Translations under genes and position numbers: made by a program | Origin: Baylisascaris procyonis | Lineage: Eukaryota; Nematoda; Chromadorea; Rhabditida; Ascarididae | Length of the DNA: 64,000 nt | NCBI GenBank assembly: GCA_037389465.1 | Contig: JAZARR010000223.1 | Span: 186,001-250,000 of the forward strand | Reading direction: 5' to 3' | The notes under the pieces: generated by a model | Databases searched by the model: none | What the model was told of the DNA's origin: nothing | The model's input: only the letters and a program-made list of their open reading frames with translations | In this document: positions 11,836 to 25,500 of the stretch, piece after piece | Layout of the letters: every line of letters begins with the position of its first letter | Position numbering within the stretch: position 1 is the stretch's first letter

Positions 11836-13511
11836 ATGCACGATTTTTTAGTTTGCAATGGTTCTTGCTTTGCATCAATTCGCAAAAAAGTTGCATCAAT
11901 ACATTGATTTTTGCATCGTTATATTATTTTAAATTCAATTTACGCGCTCAAAATATTCAGTATAATTTCTGTTGTTTATTATCTCTTCCAAAAAAAAAAA
12001 AAACGTTGAATTGTTTACCAAAACTTTGAAATCAATTTTGCATTTTTCACAGAGAGTTTTGCAAATGAACATTAATTCGTTTAACGATTAAGTAATCATT
12101 TTTAAGTAATTTAACAAAAAATTAGATAAAATTATAAAATATGAGTGGGAAAAAAGTAAAAATATCAACGTTATTCATTTTTTAATGATCGAAAATTTTA
12201 TTTACGTATCTTTTTATAGTTTCTTCCATAGTTTGCATTTATATTTTTTCGTTGTGTCTGTTGATAAGCTCACTGATAGTTTACTTGGTTGAGGATGTTG
12301 TAACAAATTTCCATTCCACAATCGTTTGCTTTGGCTTGGGTATACCTTTTATCACCCACCTTTCCTGCCCCCCCCCCCTCTTCCACCTTCCTTTCCCAGC
12401 TCCCCCCTTCCCCCTTTTCCGGATCCCCTCCTTCGCTCTGAGAATCAAGGAATGTCACATTGCTATGGAATACTATCAGTGATTGATCTATACGAGTGAT
12501 ACTTTGGCTATATGTAGTGATATTAACTGTTGTGACCGCGGTGTTTGCATGCGAATATTAGATGTTGACGATAATTTATCGATCATCCTGCATATTAGTG
12601 GACAATCTGAACCGAATTACTAGGTTTTATTTTTTGTACTGTGAGAGTGCGATACTTTTTTTTGTAGTATAATTGATAGTCTTTTAGTGGGTTTGAATGA
12701 AGGAAGATGAGGGAGATTTTTTTCATCTTATGGGAAGTTGTCAAAAATAAAGAGTGTTAAAAAGTGTTGAAATTGTATATTCGAATATAATTTTGTGATG
12801 ACCGATTGCCTTTATAAGGGTACATAGACTACGAGTAATGAAAGGTGCACGAGAGAGACAGATAAATTTCGATTGCTGTATGATAAATAGATTGCAGCAT
12901 ATCGGAATATAGATGTATCACCTTGTAGGCGTATATTATTACAGACAGGCGAAAGGTAGCAGCTATGTGATTGAAAAAGTTTGTAATAATTAGGCTATAT
13001 CGACCATACCGGAGCCATATTATGTCAACTCTTGCGCACTGAATGCCTGACTATAGCCTATAATCATGGATATTGTTCCGATGATTTTTTGTTGACGCAT
13101 ACTGAGATCAATAATAGCCTGAGGCCAGATCTTAATGCTCTTGCATCATTTGCATCGCTTGATCTCCTTATATGGGCATCGTAATCTCCGTTATCACAAG
13201 AAAGATGAGCACAGTATGGCAAGGTTTTTCGAGGGAGGGGCTATATTTACTATGTATCATACTGTCATGATTGCTGTAAATTGTTTTATTTATTGTTGTT
13301 GATATCTTATTATTCTAATTTACTAGGTGAACTTTGTTACCGGTATATACTTATAAGAAAGGCGTAGTATGTACTTCAGGGAATTCATAACCCCTGGGTT
13401 TTTTTTTATTCCTGCGATATTTTATTTGACGTTCGATTTGAATGTGCTGATTTCGAAGACGGTATGCTGAAGAAATGTTCAAATTAATATGTTTAATAAT
13501 TAAAGGTGAAG

Positions 13512-16500
13512 AGTGACCGTAAGCACGATATCATCACGTGGAACTTCTTCATCAACGATGGAGATGCGTAGCGACAAAAGATGGTTCGAAGAGGTAATTT
13601 TCTTGTTGTTTTTTTACGTATTTATTTAAAGATTTGCTGTCGCCAGGCTGTCGTTAAATTGTCTAAAGGTTTTTCAGCAGCCGATTTTGTATTTTCACGT
13701 TGACTTACCATAAAGAGACGCTTGTAGAATTTCGACACTTCGGAAACAATTGTATTCTGACGTATCGTCTAACATCCGATCGGATGGTTTCCTCTTGCCT
13801 AATAATTTTCATATAAAGAAAAAAAATCGAATTCCCTGATTTAGTAACTCGTGTATTAATGAAAGCAGTCAAAATTTTTCCAAAATTAGTGGGCGATCTT
13901 GAAAATTGATGAGGGAAATAGCCCTACAGGGTACACCGTACCTATCTAATCTTGTTATCCTAAATTTAGCGATTCTTGGGTTGAAAGTCTTAGACAAGCA
14001 GACATACACAGACATGCATGCGTAGAGGCATGGGGTTTCTCCAATGCACCTTAATTTCATTACGATTGACAACTTTCTATGTGATTTATGAACACTTGAA
14101 TGCATCAAAGATTTTTATCAGTATCTATAATTGATCAATAATTTCTATTACTTCCTAACAAAACGCTGTAAATTCACTCATATCGGTTGCTGCTGAATTT
14201 CCCATATTTTACAGTGAATCAAGAAGAGCTTTACTATGGGTTTTTTCGCAGTAATTTAACACTCATTTCTTTAAGCGACATTCTGAGATTTATGTTTTTC
14301 TTTGTGATGATATTGGTTTCTTTAATTTTTCTAATGTTTTCGGTTTTTATTAATAGTTTTTTAAAATGTTTCTTATTAAATATAAAAATATTTTATTATA
14401 ATATTTTTTATCATAATTATTAAGAATATTTACTAGGTATAAAAATATTTTTTATTATAATATGAAAAAATAAATAATAGTAATATAAAAATCGGTCATG
14501 CAAAAGCAGATATTAATGTTCAGTTGTTATATCCTTTTTCTGTCAAGATGATCTATCAAATTTGGTTGTTTAATGATGAAAATTTTTTGAGGAGGCTGAC
14601 TCATCGAAGAAAAGAACGCCGAGAACCCCATCAAGGCGTACATCAATTTTTGGTCTTTTTCAATTTCGTCGTCAAGGAATGAGTACATCGGTAAGGGAAT
14701 GCTTATTTCTTTTTCAGCCTATTTATATTTTTTTAGCATGTATTGATTGGTTAATTAAAACTTTTTACCTTCATCTCCAATTATTTTCAACTTTATAGGT
14801 AATTGATAAGTGAAGCACCATTGGAAGTACTTACTTTTATTTTCTTCGTCGTAATAATAGCAGTGGATTCGCTTAGAAGATCTCTTTTTGTTATTTAATT
14901 CAACGATTTAATTAATCAAACAAAGTTTATATTCCCGTTTTATGAGTGTAAATTTAGGATCATTTTCAGGATCTTAAAGAGAATAGAAATAAACGACGAA
15001 GTGATTTACTTAAAAGAACAATAACAACCGTCGTTGATAGTGACGATGAAGATGAATTCTACACACCTCATTGTGGAGCAACTCAAGAACGACATCCAGC
15101 GAAGAAGGCGAAACGAATTCTTGGTATTGATTCACCTGTTTTTGCGAGGTAAGTTTTCCATTCCTTCTTGGAATTTATTAATATTACAAAATTTGAAAAT
15201 TAAGCATTCAAGTGGAAAAATTTGTGCTCATTTTCTGAAATTTGCAATTCGGAATTTTTTTTTAAATTCCTTCTAAAGCAATATTTCTGAACAAAAATTG
15301 AGGAAACGCGCCATGTTTTTTTATAGTTCAATTGTACCAACCAGTCGGTTGGAGCAGTATTCTTAAGAAACGATAATCTAACGGCTGATAATGTGGTTAT
15401 ATTCTTTGAAAGCCATTAGTATCAGAAAAATTTGCTTTTCTCAATTATATTCGCTTGATGCATAAATTTTATGGCAGTGCATTAGTGGTAACTCACGAAG
15501 AATATGATCGGTGGAAATGAAATTTGCATGTAAGATGTTAATTATGCTTATCATTTTTTCAACGCTTATGCTTTTATAATTGGTCATTTGATGGAGGATA
15601 GGCAGACAGACACAAATAAGTGCGGATAAAATATCTCTGTATAAGTCGAGAAACGAAGGATAAAGTTGGGCAAGTTTTAAGTGGATTGAGCTTTAATTGA
15701 GACTGTCGATTTATTATAGTTTTAAATATTAATCGATGTTACATTATCCTTTTATCGATTTCTCTATGAGGCACTTATTCGCATAATTAAATTCACAGTC
15801 ATATGTAAATAATTCGACGTTACATATGTGAAGATTTTGAGTGATAATACGATCTTTTTTTTTGTGCCAGCCACAAAAATTCAATCACCGCGATCGGTCG
15901 TTACAGCGATCAATTGGTCGCATCACTTTTTTAATTCACTAGACCAACAAATATCGTTGACTTTTTTCCAAATATGTAAATTTTTTGCATTTGATATAAA
16001 GCATCAAGAAATGTTGCCTAATATTATCCACTGATTGCGCGATGATGAGTCGAATTCGTCAATTGCTTTCCTTCAGGTCAGAGAGAAAGGATCGAACGAA
16101 AGGTGGACGAAATGTGGAGGAATTCGTTACGACGCCAGTTACAAATCTGAACTCAGATGCTCCGAAAATGGCTCCGTTGGCGAATCCAAGCGAATTCAGC
16201 GAGGTTTTTTTTAAATCATTTTACTTCTTTTATACGCAAATATTTTTGTGCATTTTTTACACATTAGAGGGATTTCTATCTTGACGATTCATTGTCTGTG
16301 CGCATGTACGTGAATGTCTGTCTGTCGGACAGCCTACGCTATGAAATTTGTTACACATCATTTATCGCCTCACTTTGTTTGGATTGATTGTGTGATATGT
16401 TTAATTTATGACGTTATCTAGATCTATTTCCTATAGAAACAACGATTTTCTCGGGTGGGAATTTGTGCAACAGTACATTCATGTAAAAAGCGCACAAGTA

Positions 16501-19500
16501 GGCGTTGCTTTATTTTTCTTTTTTTTAATTATTTTATATTTCATTATTATTATTTTCTCGACTTTTCATAAGACCGGTTGGTCTATCCAATTGGACTACA
16601 AAAAGCACATATCCTTCAATCTCCATGATGCGCTTTTATTTCGATTCTGTTTTATTGTCATTTCTTTTATTAGATCAAAGCGGTCTTCTTTGTGGATTTT
16701 ATTTCCCGTTATCACTTTTTAGTTCTCCATTGAGTTCACGATAGCTTTTGTCTATTCACCTTTGAGATATGCCATTCGCTATGACTCCGTTTTCCTCTCT
16801 TTCCTTATGATCTTCGCATTCATCCCTCTCATTCTTTTTTCCTCCCCTTATGATTCTTGCCATTGTTATTTCTTACCCTTCTTCACTCTGTCGTTCTTGT
16901 CATCACTATTTTTCGTTTTTTCCCTTTCTTTGTCTGTATTTCCGTTGTTTGTATTTCTTCGTCTTTCTCTTTTCCTGTGTTAATTGTCTTTGCCATTCAT
17001 TCATCTCTCTTCGTTTTTCCCTCCTTTCGTTATACTTCTCATCATTTATAGTTCTCTGTCTTTCTCGCTTCTTTTCTCTCTTTACTGCTTCTGCCGTCTT
17101 TATTTCTTCATCTCACTTATATTTCTGCATCTAATCCTCTTCCCTCGTTCTATCCTTCACTGTCTTTGCATCAATCTACTCTCTCATCTAGCAATATGTT
17201 GTTTTTATTGGGAATTGGATACGGTTACTACTCCCTTGCATATCCCTTACCGTAGATTAAAGAATAACCTTTTTAAATGATCCAATTGATCCGTTCGATG
17301 TAGAAGCTCTCTTGAGGGTTATGTCCCAATAGGAGGTTCAGGCAATCCGTATGGCCACTAATTTTGGTATTCTTTTCCGAAACTTTCCGCTGATAGATTT
17401 CCGTTTTCCCGGAACTTTCCGATGATACATTTCCTCTTTCCGGAACTTTCCGCTGATAGATTTCCGTTTTCCGGAATGTTCCGGAACTTCCTCTGCTTCG
17501 TCATTTTGTGACTTTTATTCCGGAACAATATTTCCGCTGATCTAATTAGAGAGCATTCCGCCCGTCCATTAGTGATCCTCTTCGCTAAACTGTATTTACG
17601 ATTGTTCCAAAGTGACTGACTTTCAGGAACAAGAAGATACCGCTCAAGAAAGCGATTCGTCACCGTTGCCCACTGTTAGCGAGGATTCTGCATCGTTTGT
17701 TACTCCAGAAGTGATGGCCACACATCCTCATTCAAAAGTGAGCAAATTATATTATAACCTGCTAGCATTTTGATTTTTGTTTACAAATTTTGAGTGGTAG
17801 GGTGACGTTGATGTTATTTGCTTTAATTAATCTGGTTATTTAGTGCTATTTGAAAGAATTAAATTTTGACCATATAAGCGAGCAGCGGTCGGCTGCTTGA
17901 TATTATAATGTCGAAAGTTGACGACTACTAAAAAGAAATGCAAATTTATGAAAATATTCAAATTTTATAACGTGAAAGGGAATAGCAAATGAAGCTTATT
18001 TATTGCTTTGTTATATGAAAATATATGCAGAATGCATAATTCATTTCTTTTCCATGATATAATAGTTGATGTTTCCTGAAGTGCATACTGGCGTTAGCAA
18101 CCATTCAAGAACGAGTAGAGCTAATTTGAATATTTCAAAGTTGCAATTTCCCCGTCGTGAGAAAATTTAAATCAGTTGTTATCATCAATTTTTATTGATT
18201 TTTCTTGAATTTGTGGAAATATATTTTCTTGAAGCAATAGACAAATGCACGCGCGTGATAACATCAGAAATCAACACTGAAGCAACTATTGAATTTGCAT
18301 GTCAATATACCTAATAGGTTAATAATTGGTTATATCAATCATAATTTAGCGCAGTATAAAGGTGAGTAGATGCCTACGTTAAGGATCTAAGATGATCGTG
18401 TCCTATGTTAAGGATCTAAGATGATCGTGACTTGACCTGAGGCTTTAGGTTATTACAAGGCTTTAGGTTATTACAATTGAAGTATTGTGAAAATATTTAA
18501 AGCTGAAACGATCATCAACTCATATTTCGAAGGGTTCTCCGTTGGCCGTATTTGGTCATTCGTTTTCATCGATTCGACTTCGCTCCAATACGACCAATAG
18601 CTTACTTGAAAGTCGCCCTTCTATGCATTCGATGAATTCCGTACAAGAGGAAAGTTCTAATCTACAATCGCTAAAAGGTGAAATTCCCATTGTTTTTTTG
18701 TTTTTTTTTTTTTTTTTTTTTTTAATATTTTCTCTCAGTGCATCTATTGTCGAAATCCATCGTTAATTTACTCATCAAAAAGTTTTGCAGAATAGTAAAA
18801 GTTATTGGCGATATTAAAAATAGAAAGTTAATAAGTTTTTTTTGGGATTTAGGTGGGCGATATGAGGCAACAACTTGTAACTTATCCAAATTTTTGAATT
18901 TTGATGTAGTTGCAAATAGTGATTTTCCCTTGAAATTCATAGCGCAAGTAAACGAAATATAGAAAAATAGAAAAGCATAGATTTGGATTTTAAGGAACGA
19001 CCACCGTTGCATGAACTTTTTTCAAAATTTATGTATAATGGACGTCGTATTGTTTAGCCAATTAAATGAAGCAAACAGTGGACAATGGTCACTTGAAAAT
19101 TTTGATTACAAGGACATTTGGTATTATTTAGCACATTTTCCATGCGATCAGTGACTTGTCGATCCTTTTTACTAGTGTAGAGTGGCTAAAGTAAAGATGT
19201 TTATTTCTAAAAAAAAGAATTTTTTTGCGGTCTTTAACTAAGAAACCAAAAAGAATTTCTCGAGAATTTTCTAAATTTGAAATATTTAATGGTTCTCGAG
19301 GAGTTTCTTAATTATGTAAATTTTATGGTATCATTTTCCTATGGATATCAATCAAGAAATTACGAAAACTACGAGAATTGATTAGATCATCTCATCGAGG
19401 AGATAAAAATAAATAAATTTTAGAAGGAAATGATCTAAGTACACCTGTTGGTAGATCATCGATGCAGCTAAGAAGTCGACATGCGCTCTCACAACAAATT

Positions 19501-22500
19501 GAATCTCGCGTATCAATAGTGGCAAACGCCATAATGAAGGGAATTACGACGGGCACGCGCGCTAAACAACCTCCACCTACTGGACGTCATAGGAAATCAA
19601 CTCAAAAATTAAATTCTGACTGCACAGGTTAGGACTTTTTTGTTCGTTTAGTTGTTGATAAAAAAACCGAATTCACCGAAGTGATCGAACTGTTCGAAGC
19701 GGAGGGTTATAGAGATGCAACATAGTAGATACATGCCATTCACATGAACTGTCAAACAAAGTTGCAACCAAGTTAGGCAACGCTTCTGAACTTAATTGTG
19801 ACGGTTATGTAGAAGGAAGTTGCGGAATTAGTTCTAGATCTTCCTTGTATATATAGTTACCTAGACACGCTTTCTTGATTTATACATCAAATGGTACATG
19901 ATTTGTATATGGATATAAGGATTCATTCCTTGCATAATACAAAGATTTACAAGGATTTAGGTACTAAACTCTTGTAATATTTAAAGAATTGATTTATAAT
20001 TGAAATGTGAGGTTTATAAAACTTAGAGAGATTTTTTATTCCATCTTGTATAAACCATTGCATGAGATGTTTGAATCCATTATTGGCCATTATCGTTTGC
20101 AAAGAAGTCGCATATATCCCACTCATCTAACCCCATAACTCTCTTTTATGAGGCTATCCCAGCAAAGCCTCATCAATGCTTAAATTTTTACATTAGTACA
20201 ATTGAAGTGACGAATTTGTATTCATGATGATCTTATAGCGGTGAATGCTATATAATGCACTTCCACATATTTCATAGTGTTTTATTCAGAAGCCATTCAT
20301 CTTGTAGATCAATGAAAGCTTTCTAATTGAGTTTTATTTAGTGCTAATTAATATTAACTGGACAGATTGAGACTGTTTTTTAGTATCTTTTTAGTAATAT
20401 CTGCTGGAAATTTCATCCTTATAATTCTCCTGATCGGTTTTACGATCTGTGGACTTTGCCTGGCGTGATTACTGTAACTTTTACAGTAATCACATTACTG
20501 TAAATTTTCTTGAAGAAGAAAATGCAAAATGCGCAATTATTTTTGCATAGAAAAATGATGCTAACAAAGTTTGATAAAATGCTGCAACTATTCGAAAGTA
20601 TAAGTGATATCTAATATATTTTTTATAATAAATGTGGAGTAATTTTTAAGGTAAAGTTGGTGGCGACGAAAAATGTGTGGCTGATGCGAAGCAGACAACA
20701 AAAGCTCGAGGTATGATGCTTCTTATTTGGAAAGAAATAGTCGTTTCGCATTTTGATTGTATGTAGTCTTTAGTGGTTTAACCAGATGTTCTATTTCTTT
20801 CTTCTTTCACGTTTTTTTAGCTCCTAAGAAATAGCGATATTTTGGGTACTGCGAGAATTTTTCACCTGAATTTTATAAATATGCAAATTTTTTTCTTTTT
20901 TTTTGCTAGTTCATTTGCAATTTGATAACCTTTCTGTTACTTATATCCTTTTCTTTTTTTTTTTTTTTTTGTATATCTTAGTTATCGACTAGAAAAGCAA
21001 AATCTGACAATGTTATCCTATAACTGAATGCTTTTGAATTCCTTTTTGTTTTGGTTTTTGTTGATTTAACCATTGTTTTTCATCTTTTCCCGAAGGCTAT
21101 TGTTTTCCTATCGTTTATATTTTTTATTAGTTAATTCTTTTACGGCATTGGAAAGCGCTCAATTCACAAAAATAATTGAATCAGGCGGGATCATTTACCC
21201 ATTAAGTAGGGTAAAAATTTATTCCCCACATAATTTTTATATTCTTCCAGAGCTAAATTTTCAAAATGTCATTTCTTTGGTACATAAATGTTCACATTTA
21301 TTGATGCATCATTATTTAGCATAGTTGTGATTATTGTGGAAATCATTAAAAGGTTGTCATCTAATAAAAGGTAGACCTTACAAGTATTGTCACGTCATAA
21401 GAACTAGATCGTGCAGGCAATATTTTGGACGATAGGTTGATTGATTTTCTACAAGCACTGAGTCATTTCGTAACTTCAGAAACCTCGAGGTACTCTATCT
21501 GCAGATAAAAGTTCAATTGCAGGACGTTTGAAAGAGTTCAAGGATGTGGTAACGATTCTAACAAGGAGGCTTGACTTTGAAGCATCTCCGAAAATGCTCT
21601 ACGATGCTATCGCTTGCGACATTAGCCCAACTGGTTTACCATGTAAGTTAATATTTGATTGGCTTTATGTGATTACAACAAAATTAAGTTATATTACCAT
21701 AAATTCAGATGGATAGTGGCAATATTAAAATACTATCATAGAATACAAAAAAATATATTTTTATAAAGTTCGATGTCTATATAAGCTGTTAAGAGCAATT
21801 TGAAACCCTTTTGACAATTTGAATGATAGGTAAATAAGCTTGAAAAATGGGAGGACATGAGACATTGATGACAGCTTAAGCATATCTGTGTGCTTTTGAT
21901 TCCTTGAAATTGTTTTTTATCTATTCTAAGCATTCGAAATATTTTAAGCAGTAATTGTTGAGAAGGAGAAATATTAAAAAAGTAATATTCGCGCGAGAAA
22001 TAAAGGAGCAAAAAAGTAGTCACGTTTGTTGGGGAAGCAAAAGAAAGGACATGAAGCAAAATATAGCATTTTTCAATGAGTGAAGAGCCCGATAGTGCTT
22101 ATATGTGTATTTGTTTTCCTTATTTCTTGCCCTGTAGTGCAAGCTTATGCAAAGTTGGAATATGAAAAAAACCGAAGAATTGCATACGCCAGTTGTTGAA
22201 TTATCACATTGATTACCATTAGGAATTACTATGTTTTTTTTAAACAACAAATTCATTCTTTTTATCAACTTATCAGCTGATAAGCTACGATTGTATTCTA
22301 ATAGCCTGATATTCATTACTCGTAGTCTTTGAAAATACCTTATCTAGTACGAAATAACTTTGTCCATATCCATCAGCTTAATAGTTGTGAGCAGAAAGTT
22401 TAATATAGCCGTATAGACTTTTGTATTTAAAATCGTTGAGCCCAAAATAATCCCACTGCACGAAAATTTTTTCTTATCACCCGTTATAAGCTTATCTATT

Positions 22501-25500
22501 GATAAGCTTTTGTCCCATGTATAGCGTGCAATTGTTGGTGCTTCCTTAATGTATTTTTATCTTGATGACAAGAAAAAAGTCTCTAAATGTGTAATGGCTA
22601 TTGACCAAATGAAGTGTTGTTTATTTTTAGTAGTGAAAATCAGTTAATTATATGATCAAATTCTTTAAACATTGATCTCGGTCACTTGTTTTGAGTATTT
22701 CAAAGATTATAAACGGAATGTCACAGGGGTGAGCGCTGTTCGAATCCGTTTTCCGGATCATTAGCTCAGTTCCGAATTGTTCAATATTTTTCAGTATCTA
22801 CGATATCAAAGCTCATTCTACAGAAGGTCGGTAAGAATGTGAGGTGGGAAATTGATGTTGAATTACGGCATTCAAAGAAGGTCTTCATTCTTGGTAGCGG
22901 TGAATTCACTATTTGTAAATGTACGTTTGCCTACTATTTTTAGTTATCTTTTTTCTACTATTGTTTACCTTTGAAAGTAAGAGGAAGTAATTCTACACCG
23001 TTTGGGTGGCCTTAGTGTTTCAGCCACCTATAGGATATCGTATAAGTAAATAATTTCGATGGTTCAAGTCGTACGCATTAGTTCATCTTAGAGCTGCAAC
23101 GAAATTTCTAGCCTTCTCTTGTATCCTAGTTCCATCCTTTAATTAATGTTTGGATTCAGATGCTTCTGGGAATTACGATGTTCTAATCTTTCTGAAGTCG
23201 TCCACTTTCCAATATGGTCGGTATGCTGATTGTAGGTACACTTGAATGTCATGTAAACTAGTTGTTCTGAATTACTCAAAAATACGTTGGGCTGTTAACT
23301 TTGAATACGCCAAAACTTGGGAAAAGAAAATTGGCACCATTCGAAGATATGTGACATATTATGTGAAAGTGATTCATTTCCGGTTCTTCCTGAGTTTCAG
23401 ACGGTTGTGCTGAATTCCTAGACCAAATTCCTATATGACTCAGAGTGACATTCTATTTCAGACGTGATATTTGTGGTGGGAGGATGTTCGAACAATAACG
23501 ATACAAAGATATGGCAAGAAGTGAGATTCGCTTATTTCAATCTCGTCAATGAGGCTGTACAGCATCGACATATCGATTCATTGGTAGGTATTTGAGGCAT
23601 GCTACTTTATTTTCTCGAGATATCATCGTTATTAATTTATTCATCCCATTTCCTTGAAAACCGAGTTGCGTTCTTGCTCTTGCTTTTATCGCCAAAAAAA
23701 AGCTGAGCAAAAAGTAGGTTTTTTATTGGTAGAGTAAAGCAGCAAGTTTAAAATATTCGGCTGATTGCTTTCATTCATAATGAAATCGTATTGCCATCCT
23801 TGAAAATATGATGGTTGAATAAATAATAAATAAAACAATTTGGAACATCCGTAATATAAACAAAGCAAGTGCCAAGGGATTGCTGTAGTTATAGAGTGAA
23901 AGAAAATTTGCATAGGAAATTTAAGGAGAAATTTTATTTATAAGTACTAATGATAAAAGAAAAATTTTTCAAATCGTTGAATATTTATAAGTGAGAAAGT
24001 TTTCCCATGACAGTAACTGTTCTTCATAATGAAGGCTTCGAGTGAAGTATGTTAAGCTTATGAGTTTTTCATACTCGACTGAGTGTATATTTTCGTTGCT
24101 TTGATTTTTTTCCAAAATTTTACCCTACCCCTTACGCTACTGTATCCTTTCACAAAAGTATTACCTAATATCTTCGAGTCAAAGAGTACAGTAGAGTAAA
24201 GGTACGGTAAAATTGATGGGAATATTTGGCTAGACGTAAGTTTGGAATCCTTTTAGCATACTCTCAACGAATAAGATATGGTGCAATTTCGATGGGAAAA
24301 GATGCACCAGATCGAATGTGGCATATTCAAAGGGTTAATTTAAAAAATTTAACCGCACATTCTGAAAACCGATCGTAATCCATCTAGGGACGAATTGGAT
24401 ATAAAACGTTTCTTTATTACATGACAATATAAAACGTTATTTATTATATGATAATGTTAGTGATAATCAGTTAAAGAATGGCTATGATTGCAGTTGTTGC
24501 CATATTTGTTCACTGAGGAATCGTCGTTAATGCAAAGTGAGGTGGCGCATACGGCACTCACCGCTGTTGTTCTCGTCTTCGTACAAAGTGGATTCTCTAA
24601 GGTAACAATTTTTATTGTCTTATAAAATTAACCCCGAAATTATTCAAAACGAATTTCTTTAATAGCTTCCTATTCTAATGGAGATTTACCGTTAGATTTG
24701 CATATTTGCACCATTTTTTGCATATTTGTGCAAATTTGCATGTTTTCCGTTAAATTTGCGTATACCGCTCTAATTTCATATTTGCAATAAGAAGCCTAGT
24801 CGTTGCTCTTTTTCCAAAGCAGTGACCCTGAAACTTGTTGCATACTCCTCGGTAGTACATTTTTTCGTCAAATTTCTAGTGCTTAAAGTACGACTTCATG
24901 TCTATTAATTGCGAACATACATGTCTTATGTGATAGTGTTGGGTCAGGACCGTCGAGCTTTATTGCTTGGGAATTGAAGCATGCTCTGCCCTCGGAGAGC
25001 ATATCTTACTGGACCCATTGAACTGACTGTAATCATCGCATTTTCCTTAATGAACACCTAGCTCTAGATTCAATTGCTTTCAGGTCCATCTTTACTCGTA
25101 GAGCCCACCGAGCTGGCCATAGTTATCTCTTTCTGCTTAATGAAGACCTTGAATTATTGAAACTATCTTTTTCAATTTTTTTTTTCGCTCACTATATAAT
25201 TGTTCACTGTTGGGGTAGCGTTAATTCCACTTTTATATTAGCGTATTACTTTTCAGTTGAAAAAGCTCCACATCGGTGATGTAAGTGTTAACGACGAGAT
25301 TCATGGCTATTATATGGCGCAGTTGGAGTCGGTCATTGGTAGTATGCTACCCGACGAGGGAAAGGAGAATAAAGAAAGCGATCCGGAAGGTGTCGACAAC
25401 TCTTTGGACAACATCAGCGACGATTCGCATGAAACAAATATGACTGATACGCATACAAGTGATTGCCTCAATTCAACTATCGCTAGTGTTTCATTTGTTG

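Larger units (their letters stand above)
9391..13511. other. Gene-poor stretch between the SXP gene start and the Ser/Pro-rich gene
   Basis: 4.1 kb without a convincing exon. It should hold the promoter of the minus-strand SXP/RAL-2-like gene next to 9390 and, if the 5' exons at 1335-1780 are right, is also intron of the plus-strand gene. It contains local repeats (10611-10748, 11731-11835), a perfect hairpin (9818-9847) and a C-rich block at 12350-12430. Confidence 0.5.

Noticed and set aside
16408..17280. Several overlapping Phe/Ser/Leu-rich frames
   Set aside because: Products of the long T/C-rich tract, with no membrane-protein family pattern.
22725..22770. GTTCGAATCC, resembling a tRNA T-loop
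   Set aside because: No acceptor stem, D-arm or anticodon arm can be drawn around it.
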